DNA from: Polaromonas sp.
GTDB lineage: Bacteria > Pseudomonadota > Gammaproteobacteria > Burkholderiales > Burkholderiaceae_C
Assembly: GCF_030689685.1 (NCBI RefSeq)
Contig: NZ_JAUYEY010000027.1
Coordinates: 62,001-126,000, forward strand
DNA length: 64,000 bases
Direction of reading: 5' to 3'
Position numbers and translations under genes: made by a program. The notes under the pieces were generated by a model. It was not told the DNA's origin, did not search any database, and saw nothing but the letters and a program-made list of their open reading frames with translations. Positions 44,401 through 50,534 of the stretch are shown piece by piece (position 1 is the first letter of the stretch; each line of letters begins with the position of its first letter).

Positions 44401-44862
44401 GCCAAAGTCACCGATGTGCGCAACTGGTTTGTGTTTGCCGCAAGCGAGTGTTGGCACGAGGATGGCCGCGAACACGAGCATTATTCTGACTCCGGCGGCA
44501 AATCCGGCGGGCAAAAAGAAAAACTCGCCTACACCATTTTGGCGGCCAGCCTGGCCTACCAGTTTGGCTTGGACTGGACGGCGGGTGGTGCCGACGCCGA
44601 TGGCCAGCGCGCCCGCAGCTTTCGCTTTGTGGTGATTGATGAAGCCTTTGGCCGAGGCTCAGACGAGTCAGCGCAATACGGGCTGGAGCTGTTTGAAAAG
44701 CTCAACCTGCAGTTGCTGATCGTCACGCCTCTGCAAAAAATACACATCATTGAGCCCTTTGTTTCCACCGTGGGTTTTGTGCAAAACGACGAAGGCAGGG
44801 ATTCGAAGTTGCGCAACTTGACGATTGAGGAATACCGGGCGGAGAAGGCGCTGAGGGCATGA
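41401..44862 (+). CDS. jetC: Wadjet subunit JetC (MukB/SMC-like ATPase)
   Basis: The motor subunit, 1153 residues: Walker [19 protein letters not shown] (near residue 64), long coiled-coil arms (about 300-500 and 690-960) around a hinge, the signature [14 protein letters not shown] (near 1029) and Walker [19 protein letters not shown] (near 1075). It should extrude DNA loops for JetD to cut. Residues about 18-31 ([13 protein letters not shown]), before the first ATPase strand, are encoded by a family B palindromic repeat and are not expected in the family; the true start may be downstream, for example at the Met in [12 protein letters not shown]. Confidence 0.92.
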   Translation: MLMNSPDWFAAESASELLHLPLAGEGGGEGEPLAGFRLMHLEVLNWGTFDKRVWALNLDGRNGLLTGDIGSGKSTLVDAVTTLLVPTQRIAYNKAAGADARERTLRSYVLGHFKSERNEASGHAKPVALRDASSYSVILGVFHNASLKQTVSLVQVFWLKDGLGQPERFYAVADKRLGIATDFSNIGTTVTALRARLRKGGAELFDTFPGYGAEFRRRFGIDGEQALELFHQTVSMKSVGNLTDFVRHHMLEPFDVQPRINGLIAHFDDLNRAHAAVLKAKRQLELLTPLVADCDKHAQLLASIEALRDAREALRPYFAGLKLGLLDVRLQTLADTLETESGKEEKLERLRSEQQLQMREQRDAIARNGGDRIAQIEADMDRQQREADIRKGKAARYDELRKQLGLLQVSSMEDLLVQQQTCTQKRIEEQDRSAAVQNDWIEKSADFRQGNDEHKLLAGEIASLKSRRSNIDTQQIAIRAALCQATGYTEASMPFAGELIEVREAERDWEGAIERLMHNFGLSLLVPEAQYAKVAEWVNNTHLKGRLVYFKVPQAVRGGLPGLHPDSLVRKITVKPDSAFYNWLDRAVHERFDLACCSTQEQFRREDKAITRSGQIKSTLRHEKDDRHHIEDRSRYVLGWSNANKLGALQVKARLLEDKLGRIGGLISACEAEKRAIDSQLSALDKIVEFQDYRELDWPSLALEIARLRQELEQIKAASDVLKTLTERLESLEKILAATEKKLQEQIERRARTEQKIDEAQTLREHTVQTVTQLDAQAVSPAVLERLAQLQTESATGQTLTVELCGPVESDLRDSLQRSMDAETLRANRLLGKISAAMSNFSSEFPLETREMDVAIEAAGEYRKLLNQLALDDLPRFEAKFQELLKVNTIRELANFSTQLRMESDLIKERIDRINQSLAQIDYNPGRFIVLQAQKALDVEVRDFQTELRACLDGSLSGDVTGAPSAEDGQYSEAKFLQVKAIIERLRGRTGQTDQDRRWTAKVTDVRNWFVFAASECWHEDGREHEHYSDSGGKSGGQKEKLAYTILAASLAYQFGLDWTAGGADADGQRARSFRFVVIDEAFGRGSDESAQYGLELFEKLNLQLLIVTPLQKIHIIEPFVSTVGFVQNDEGRDSKLRNLTIEEYRAEKALRA
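41452..41497. repeat. Palindromic repeat family B at the 5' end of jetC
   Basis: CTCCATCTCCCGCTTGCGGG followed by AGAGGGCGGGGGTGAGGGGG, the same module as in btuF and cobQ. In the jetC frame it encodes [16 protein letters not shown], just before the ATPase domain. Confidence 0.75.
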
Positions 44863-44880
44863 TGCTGGAGCCTGCACTTT

Positions 44881-45000
44881 CTGGCTCCTTCCCCCGCTGG
44901 GGGAAGGCAGGGATGGGGGCCAGCAGCCTCAACCATCAGCACCTGTTTGCCCACGCCGAAAGCCCCCATCCCAACCTTCCCCCAAAGGCGGGAAGGAGAA
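44881..45000. repeat. Two inverted G/C-run palindromic repeats between jetC and jetD
   Basis: CTCCTTCCCCCGCTGGGGGAAGG-type sequence (44884-44920, with the tail CAGGGATGGGGGC) and its inverted partner (44961-45000: GCCCCCATCCCAACCTTCCCCC...GGGAAGGAG). The pair fills most of the 154-base gap and could fold into one long hairpin that weakens jetD expression. It is related to family B but has longer G/C runs. Confidence 0.65.
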
Positions 45001-45016
45001 ATTTGCAGATTCGCTT

Positions 45017-46183
45017 ATGAACTGGACCACCCCCGCCGACTTGCGCGCCCAGGTGCAAAAGCTCTGGGACAAGGGCTTGCTGCTGAAGCCCACGGACAGC
45101 GCAAACGAGTTGTTCCCGCTGCGCCTGCGCTTTACCGCGCCATCCACCACCGAGTTGACTGCGCGCTTCGACGAGGTACGGGCCTGGATAGCGGGCCTGG
45201 CAGCCGGCGCGCAGCGCCTGCGGATCGTGCAGCGTGAGTGGCGTCACGCGATTCTGGGCAACAACAGTGTGCCCAGCGAAGCCTGGGTCGATACGCCAGC
45301 CGATGCGCTGGCGCTTATCGGCAAACAAAAAGAAGCCCAGCGCTTTGCCGCGCTGGCCTTGCTCACGCAAAACCAACAGCCCGAACTGTTGCCCTGGCTG
45401 GCCAGACGGCCGCTCCAGGCGCTGGCGCTGGCCGACGCCTGGCCGCGCCTCTTGAGCGTGGTGGCCTGGCTGCAAGCGCATCCGCGCCCCGGTATTTACC
45501 TGCGGCAGGTCGATGTTGCCGGTGTGGACAGCAAATTCATTGAGTTGCACCGCAGCGTGCTGGCAGAACTGTTCGACCTGGCCTTGCCGCCCGAGGCTAT
45601 ACACCACACTGCCACCGGCGCGTCCGGGTTTTGTCAGCGTTATGGCTTTTTGGACAAGCCCCTGCGGATTCGGTTTCGTTGGCTGGATACGCTTGATGCC
45701 CGTTACGGGCAGGACGTCGCCATCACGCAAATCACTTTTGAACAACTCGCGCCCCCAATTGCCCACGTTTTCATCACCGAAAACGAAGTAAATTTTTTGG
45801 CGTTCCCGCCTGTGGCCGATGCCATGGTCGTCTTTGGTGGCGGTTTTGGCGGCCTGGACCGGTTGCGTGCCGCTGACTGGTTGAACCAGCGTCAGTTGCA
45901 TTACTGGGGCGACATAGATACCCACGGCTTCGCCATGCTCGATCAACTGCGCGCCTACTTTCCACAAGCCCAGTCCCTGCTGATGGACGAGCGCACACTG
46001 CTGGCCCATGCCGAGCACTGGGGCCACGAAGGGCTAGCCCAGCAGCGCGATTTGCCGCGCCTGACGGCGCACGAACGGGCCGTGTACGACAGCCTGCGCG
46101 ACAACCGCATCCGAGCCGGCCTGCGGCTGGAGCAAGAGCGCATCGGCTTTGGCTGGGTTTGCCAGGCGCTGGCGGCTTTGTGA
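45017..46183 (+). CDS. jetD: Wadjet nuclease subunit JetD (DUF3322/DUF2220, TOPRIM)
   Basis: A 388-residue topoisomerase VI-like nuclease that cuts the plasmid trapped by JetABC. The N-terminal DUF3322 part (TTPADLRAQVQKLWDKGLLL) leads to the DUF2220 TOPRIM: VFITENEVNFLAF with the catalytic Glu near residue 254, VVFGGGFGGLD, and YWGDIDTHGFAMLDQLR with the Asp-x-Asp near 297. It lies 154 bases after jetC, separated by repeats, and its stop overlaps the GTG start of cbiB by 4 bases, so a defence gene is coupled to a B12 gene. Confidence 0.92.
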   Translation: MNWTTPADLRAQVQKLWDKGLLLKPTDSANELFPLRLRFTAPSTTELTARFDEVRAWIAGLAAGAQRLRIVQREWRHAILGNNSVPSEAWVDTPADALALIGKQKEAQRFAALALLTQNQQPELLPWLARRPLQALALADAWPRLLSVVAWLQAHPRPGIYLRQVDVAGVDSKFIELHRSVLAELFDLALPPEAIHHTATGASGFCQRYGFLDKPLRIRFRWLDTLDARYGQDVAITQITFEQLAPPIAHVFITENEVNFLAFPPVADAMVVFGGGFGGLDRLRAADWLNQRQLHYWGDIDTHGFAMLDQLRAYFPQAQSLLMDERTLLAHAEHWGHEGLAQQRDLPRLTAHERAVYDSLRDNRIRAGLRLEQERIGFGWVCQALAAL

Positions 46184-47136
46184 CGCTTGACTTCGACGCA
46201 GTGGCATGCGCCCTGGCTTTGCTGGTGGCTTTGGCCATTGACTGCGTGTTCGGTGAGCCAGCAGCGCGCTGGCATCCGGTGGTCTGGATGGGCAGTTTTC
46301 TCAAGCGCATGGAGCCGCTCTTGCTGCGCCAGCCGCCGTGGCCGCCGCAAACCCGGGATTTGAAGGCGTTTGGCCTTGCAGCCCTTGTATGGATTGCTGG
46401 TGCAGCTATTGTTTTTATAGCGGCTATGGCGTTGCAGTGGGCGATTTTTCAGCTGCATGGATGGCTGGCGGCTTTGCTGCTGGGCGTGGCGCTCAAGCCG
46501 ATGTTCGCTTGGCGCATGTTGCGCAGCGAGGTGCAGGCTGTCGAAGACGCGCTACAGACCTCGCTGACAGCGGGGCGCGATCGGCTGGCCATGCTGGTCA
46601 GCCGCGACACGGCGCACTTAAGCGAAAGCGAGGTGCGCGAAAGCGCCATTGAATCGCTGGCCGAAAACTTGAGCGATTCAGTAGTGGCCCCCATCTTCTG
46701 GTTTGTCTTGTTTGGCCTGCCCGGCGCCGCCATCTACCGCTTTGCCAACACCGCCGATGCGATGTGGGGCTACCGGGGGCGTTGGGAGTGGGCGGGAAAA
46801 TGGGCCGCGCGTGCGGACGATGTGCTGTCCTGGGTGCCCGCGCGGCTGACCGCTGTGCTGATCTGGGCGGTGACGCGTACCTTCCGGCTGCGCACCCTGC
46901 GACCAGAGGCGCTGCGCACGCCGTCGCCAAACAGCGGTTGGCCCATGGCGGCCATGGCACTCACCCTCGGCGTGGGCCTGCGCAAACCCGGTGTCTATGC
47001 GCTCAACGCTGCGGGCAGGGCGCCGCAAGCCCTAGACACCCTTCTGGCTTTGGATGTTGCATCAAAAGTGGTTGTAGCCCTTGCTGTACTTGCGCCAACA
47101 GCTATGTTATTGATAGCGACTGGAGTTGCCCGATGA
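46180..47136 (+). CDS. cbiB: Adenosylcobinamide-phosphate synthase CbiB (CobD in Pseudomonas naming)
   Basis: Membrane enzyme that attaches the (R)-1-amino-2-propanol (phosphate) linker to adenosylcobyric acid. The 318-residue protein has the CbiB hallmarks ALAIDCVFGEPAARWHPVVWMG (split around residue 20), VSRDTAHLSESEVRESAIES (about residues 135-154), ENLSDSVVAPIFWF and RFANTADAMWGYRG. GTG at 46180 is the start, overlapping the jetD stop. Two decayed family A repeats lie in it in frame, at 46363-46426 and 47058-47128, the second forming the C-terminal hydrophobic end. Overlaps cobD by 4 bases. Confidence 0.93.
   Translation: MTLDFDAVACALALLVALAIDCVFGEPAARWHPVVWMGSFLKRMEPLLLRQPPWPPQTRDLKAFGLAALVWIAGAAIVFIAAMALQWAIFQLHGWLAALLLGVALKPMFAWRMLRSEVQAVEDALQTSLTAGRDRLAMLVSRDTAHLSESEVRESAIESLAENLSDSVVAPIFWFVLFGLPGAAIYRFANTADAMWGYRGRWEWAGKWAARADDVLSWVPARLTAVLIWAVTRTFRLRTLRPEALRTPSPNSGWPMAAMALTLGVGLRKPGVYALNAAGRAPQALDTLLALDVASKVVVALAVLAPTAMLLIATGVAR
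46363..46426 (-). repeat. Degenerate repeat family A inside cbiB (internal)
   Basis: On the minus strand: ATAGCTGC, loop, CAAGGGCTGCAAGGCC, matching the family A core at both ends. In frame it encodes FGLAALVWIAGAAIVFIAAM, one of the membrane segments. Confidence 0.5.
47058..47128 (-). repeat. Repeat family A inside cbiB (C-terminal)
   Basis: On the minus strand: ATAGCTGTTGGCGCAAG, loop, AAGGGCTACAAC. In frame it encodes ASKVVVALAVLAPTAMLLIA, the same frame and much the same peptide as the copy in cobU. Confidence 0.6.
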
Positions 47137-48140
47137 TGCCCCGCAGCCACGGCGGGCCTGACGAAGAGGGGGTGCCGCTGCACGATTTTTCCAGCAATAG
47201 CAACGCCTGCGGACCGTGCCCGGTGGCGCTGGCAGCCGTGCAGCAGGCCGATGCGGCGTGTTACCCGGACGCCACTTATGCGGTGTTGCGTGCGCAGCTT
47301 GCAGATTTTCATGGTGTCAACCTGCAGCGCATGGTGCTGGCCGGCAGCGCCAGTGAATTCATCTTTCGTATCACGGCGCTGGCGGGGCAGCGCGGCGCCC
47401 GCGCCGTGTGGCTGCCGCCACACGCTTATGGCGACTATGCGCATGCAGCACAGGCCTGGCGTCTGGCCGTGGTGCCTGACCCCGCACAGGCGCCACTGCG
47501 CTGGGCCTGTGAGCCGTCCAGCCCGCTGGGCGTCGCACAGGCAGGGCTGGATCAACTGGCGGGCGGCGGCGCACTGTGTGTGCTGGACCGCGCGTACGAG
47601 CCTTTGCGGCTCAGCGGTGCATCGGCGCTTGCGGATACAGCGTTGCAAAAATTCTGGCAGCTCTGGACACCGAACAAGGCCCTCGGCCTGACCGGCGTGC
47701 GTGCGGCCTATGTGATTGCGCCGCCCGACGCCGAAGAGCTGGTAGCGCAACTTGAAAGCCTGGCAGCGTCATGGCCTGTGGGTGCGCACGGCGTCGCCAT
47801 GTTGCAGGCCTGGACCACGCCCGAGGTGCAAAGCTGGCTGACGGGCAGCCTGGACACCCTGCGCGACTGGAAAACGCGGCAAGTCGCGCTGTGCGAATCA
47901 GGGGGCTGGCGTTGCCTGCCGAGCGAGGCCAATTTTTTCTGCGCACGGCCTGCGTTGCCTGAGAGCGTCGGGCTGCAGCAGGCGCTGGCGCAACTGCGGG
48001 CGCAGGGCATCAAGCTGCGCGATGCGACTTCCTTCGGCCTGCCTGGCCATGTGCGCATGAGTGTGATGCCGCCCGCTGCGCAGGACGCGCTGCGACTGTC
48101 CTGGCGCGGTTTGCGCCGTAACAGTGGCATGTCGTCCTGA
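47133..48140 (+). CDS. cobD: L-threonine-O-3-phosphate decarboxylase-type aminotransferase (CobD/CobC)
   Basis: PLP enzyme that supplies the aminopropanol phosphate linker used by CbiB; 335 residues of the class I aminotransferase fold. Visible parts are LHDFSSNSNACGPCPVALAA (residues about 16-35), VLAGSASEFIFRI, ELD-like VLDRAYEPLRL, and the PLP-lysine region WTPNKALGLTGVRAAY (Lys near residue 187). It is shorter than Salmonella CobD and lacks its C-terminal metal tail. The ATG at 47133 overlaps the cbiB stop by 4 bases. Confidence 0.9.
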   Translation: MMPRSHGGPDEEGVPLHDFSSNSNACGPCPVALAAVQQADAACYPDATYAVLRAQLADFHGVNLQRMVLAGSASEFIFRITALAGQRGARAVWLPPHAYGDYAHAAQAWRLAVVPDPAQAPLRWACEPSSPLGVAQAGLDQLAGGGALCVLDRAYEPLRLSGASALADTALQKFWQLWTPNKALGLTGVRAAYVIAPPDAEELVAQLESLAASWPVGAHGVAMLQAWTTPEVQSWLTGSLDTLRDWKTRQVALCESGGWRCLPSEANFFCARPALPESVGLQQALAQLRAQGIKLRDATSFGLPGHVRMSVMPPAAQDALRLSWRGLRRNSGMSS

Positions 48141-48166
48141 AAGTTCAACCAAGCAATCTAGATAAG

Positions 48167-48184
48167 TAACATATTTGTTATAAT
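48167..48184 (+). promoter_or_regulatory. Promoter/operator of a RelE/HTH toxin-antitoxin pair
   Basis: TAACA-TATT-TGTTA (48167-48180), a perfect dyad, overlaps a consensus -10 TATAAT (48179-48184). The toxin GTG follows only 5 bases later, with no ribosome site, so the message is probably leaderless or nearly so. Confidence 0.5.
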
Positions 48185-48189
48185 TTTGT

Positions 48190-48522
48190 GTGGATTACTC
48201 GATCACCTACTACAGCGGCGCGGTGCAGGAGCAGATCGTTGAACTGCCTGATACCCTTGCCGCCCGCTACATCGTTCTGACACGTCGAATGCTTGCACTG
48301 GGTCCGAACCTTGGCGAACCCCACTCCAAGGCGTTCGGTGACGGCCTATTCGAACTTCGACTCAAAGGTGCGGAAGGCATAGCCCGAGTATTTTTTTGTA
48401 CGCTGGTGGGAAAACGTATCGTGATGCTTCACAGTTTCGTCAAGAAAACCGACCGTACCCCAGCTCGCCACCGCGAGATTGCCAAAACCCGAATGAAGGA
48501 GATCAAACGTGAAAACGCATGA
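48190..48522 (+). CDS. RelE/HigB-like toxin (phage-derived Gp49-like)
   Basis: A 110-residue RelE-superfamily toxin that should cleave mRNA on the ribosome. Family features are LPDTLAARYIVLTRRMLALG, the strand FGDGLFELRLKGAEGIARVFF (interrupted around residue 60) and IVMLHSFVKKTDRTPARHRE, with basic residues for RNA binding. GTG at 48190 is the only reasonable start. The HTH antitoxin follows, overlapping by 14 bases: toxin first, as in HigBA. The pair lies between cobD and cobQ, with lower GC than the neighbours. Confidence 0.88.
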   Translation: MDYSITYYSGAVQEQIVELPDTLAARYIVLTRRMLALGPNLGEPHSKAFGDGLFELRLKGAEGIARVFFCTLVGKRIVMLHSFVKKTDRTPARHREIAKTRMKEIKRENA

Positions 48523-48796
48523 ACAAGTTGTCAACAAACTGATGCGCCGACCCGGCGTGCGCATTGAGGTGGAGCGTATCGAGCGGGAAGAGGGTGTCCT
48601 GCTTGATGCCCTGCTGAAAGCGCGTCAGGATGCCGGTTTGACGCAGGCCGACGTGGCAGAGCTGATGGGAACGCAGGCACCTGCTGTCGCACGACTGGAG
48701 CGGTCGCTGGCCACCGGCAAACATTCACCTTCCATTGCAACCCTGCGCAAATACGTTAAAGCCTGCGGCAAAAATTTGCTCTGGCGCGTGGCGTGA
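48509..48796 (+). CDS. HTH (XRE/HigA-like) antitoxin
   Basis: A 95-residue antitoxin with an XRE helix-turn-helix: LLKARQDAGLTQADVAELMG (residues about 35-54), then APAVARLERSLATGKHSPSI. The N-terminal 30 residues (MKTHEQVVNKLMRRPGVRIE) are the usual toxin-contact arm. It should bind the TAACATATTTGTTA dyad upstream. Its stop overlaps a 60-codon reading frame. Confidence 0.88.
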   Translation: MKTHEQVVNKLMRRPGVRIEVERIEREEGVLLDALLKARQDAGLTQADVAELMGTQAPAVARLERSLATGKHSPSIATLRKYVKACGKNLLWRVA

Positions 48797-48975
48797 CCAT
48801 TCTCCGAAGCGGGACAGAAGCAAGACCCGCCATCAGACGCAGTGAAGCTGTCTTCGGCAAGCGCGAGGACTTTGAGCAGTTTCTGAAGCTGGTGCCCGAT
48901 GCGCCTGCGTTGGCAGGCGATGAGCTGCCTTCAGATGCGGATGCCTTGGTAAAAACAAGAAATAAAAAAGCCTGA
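48793..48975 (+). CDS. Small unknown protein, 60 aa
   Basis: A GTG-started frame that overlaps the antitoxin stop by 4 bases. The product (MTILRSGTEARPAIRRSEAV at the start, DFEQFLKLVPDAPALAGDEL in the middle, a basic end) has no domain I recognise. Coupling to the antitoxin suggests it may be expressed, but it may also be the decayed end of another gene. It ends 12 bases before cobQ. Confidence 0.35.
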   Translation: MTILRSGTEARPAIRRSEAVFGKREDFEQFLKLVPDAPALAGDELPSDADALVKTRNKKA

Positions 48976-48987
48976 GAGTTCTTTGAA

Positions 48988-50475
48988 GTGACCGCAAAAA
49001 GTGTGATGGTTCTGGGTACCACCAGTGGTGCCGGCAAAAGCTGGCTGACCACTGCCTTGTGCCGCTACTACGCGCGGCAGGGGCTCAAGGTGGCGCCTTT
49101 CAAGGCGCAGAACATGAGCAACAACGCAAGGGTGGTGGCAGGAGGGGAGATCGGCAGCGCCCAATACTTTCAGGCACTGGCGGCGCGCGCCGAGCCTGAG
49201 GTGCGTATGAATCCGCTGCTGCTCAAGCCCGAGAAAGACACCCACAGCCAGGTGATTTTGATGGGCCAGGTCAACGCCGAACTCTCGCGCATGGAATGGC
49301 GGGGCCGCAGCGCCTCGGTCTGGCCGGTGGTGGCGCAGGCGCTGGACGAGTTGCTGCAGGAAAACGATGTGGTGGTGATTGAAGGCGCGGGCTCGCCGGC
49401 CGAGATCAACCTGAAAGGCAGCGACATCGTCAACATGCGTGTTGCCCAGCACGCCAACGCGGCCTGCCTGCTGGTCACCGATATCGATCGTGGCGGCGCC
49501 TTTGCGCATCTGTACGGTACCTGGGCCATGCTCGATGAAGCAGAACGCAAACTGATCAGAGGTTTTGTGCTGAACAAGTTTCGCGGCGACGCAACGCTTC
49601 TGGCGCCCGGGCCGCAGATGTTGCAGGACCTGACCGGCGTGCCCACGGTTGCAACGCTGCCGATGTGGTGGCAACACGGCCTGCCCGAGGAAGACGGCCT
49701 GTTTCACGCTTCCGGCTTGCTCCCTCTCCCGCTGGGAGAGGGCAGGGGTGAGGGCTCCCCTGCCCGTGCACCCCTCAACATCTCAATCGTCGCCTACCCG
49801 CGCATCAGCAACCTCGATGAATTCCAGCCGCTTAAAAACGTGCCGGGCATTCACCTCGAATGGGTCCGCACCCCAGCTGAATTGACAGACGCCGACTGGA
49901 TCATCCTGCCCGGCTCCAAACACACCAGCGGCGACCTGGCCTGGTTGCGCGCCCAGGGGCTGGACAGCGCGATTGCAGCGCATGCCGGGCGGGGCGGGGC
50001 GGTGCTGGGCATTTGCGGCGGGTTGCAGATGCTGGGCGAGGCGCTCATCGATCCGCACGGCATCGACGGCAACGGGCCCGGCCTCGGCCTGCTGCCGGTG
50101 GTCACGCTGTTTGAAACCGACAAGACCGTGCGGCACCGGCAGGCGAGTTTTTCATCGGTGGGTGGCGCGTGGGCGGCACTGTCGGGTGTGGCCGTGCAGG
50201 GCTACGAAATTCACCATGGCCAGACCGCGCCGCACAGCGCCATGGCCGCAGCCGGCGATGTGGCGCATGCCGTCATGCCCGAGGGCTTGGCCTGGCAAAA
50301 CGGCAGCGGCAACGTATTGGGTGTTTACCTGCATGGCCTGTTTGAAGACCCGGCAGTGCTGCAGGCACTGTTCGGGGTCAACACGCCTACGCTGGAGTCG
50401 GTATTTGAGGGTCTGGCCGACTACATCGGCCAACATTTTGATCCGGGTGTACTGGACGGCCTGATCGCCGCATAG
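48988..50475 (+). CDS. cobQ: Cobyric acid synthase CobQ
   Basis: Amidates side chains b, d, e and g of adenosylcobyrinic a,c-diamide. The 495-residue protein has the N-terminal synthetase domain (VMVLGTTSGAGKSWLTTALC, residues about 6-25; APFKAQNMSNNARVV; GAGSPAEINL; VTDIDRGGAFAHLYGT) and a C-terminal GATase domain with the catalytic Cys in VLGICGGLQMLGEAL and the His in YEIHHGQT. GTG at 48988 is the start. Residues about 243-257 (GLLPLPLGEGRGEGS) are encoded by a family B repeat, placed in the linker between the two domains, where they are likely tolerated. Confidence 0.95.
   Translation: MTAKSVMVLGTTSGAGKSWLTTALCRYYARQGLKVAPFKAQNMSNNARVVAGGEIGSAQYFQALAARAEPEVRMNPLLLKPEKDTHSQVILMGQVNAELSRMEWRGRSASVWPVVAQALDELLQENDVVVIEGAGSPAEINLKGSDIVNMRVAQHANAACLLVTDIDRGGAFAHLYGTWAMLDEAERKLIRGFVLNKFRGDATLLAPGPQMLQDLTGVPTVATLPMWWQHGLPEEDGLFHASGLLPLPLGEGRGEGSPARAPLNISIVAYPRISNLDEFQPLKNVPGIHLEWVRTPAELTDADWIILPGSKHTSGDLAWLRAQGLDSAIAAHAGRGGAVLGICGGLQMLGEALIDPHGIDGNGPGLGLLPVVTLFETDKTVRHRQASFSSVGGAWAALSGVAVQGYEIHHGQTAPHSAMAAAGDVAHAVMPEGLAWQNGSGNVLGVYLHGLFEDPAVLQALFGVNTPTLESVFEGLADYIGQHFDPGVLDGLIAA
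49716..49757. repeat. Palindromic repeat family B inside cobQ
   Basis: CTCCCTCTCCCGCTGGGAGAGG followed by GCAGGGGTGAGGG, nearly identical to the copy in btuF. In frame it encodes LPLPLGEGRGEG at the boundary of the synthetase and amidotransferase domains. Confidence 0.8.
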
Positions 50476-50492
50476 TCAGCGGGTGGCTACAA

Positions 50493-50512
50493 TACTGGCT
50501 ATTCATACAGTA
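50493..50512. promoter_or_regulatory. LexA (SOS) box
   Basis: TACTGGCTATTCATACAGTA, a close match to the proteobacterial LexA consensus (CTGT-N8-ACAG with TA flanks; one half-site reads CTGG). It overlaps a -10-like TACAAT (50488-50493) and lies 23 bases before the helicase ATG. Confidence 0.65.
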
Positions 50513-50534
50513 ACGTAGCAAGCAACACCCTCCC

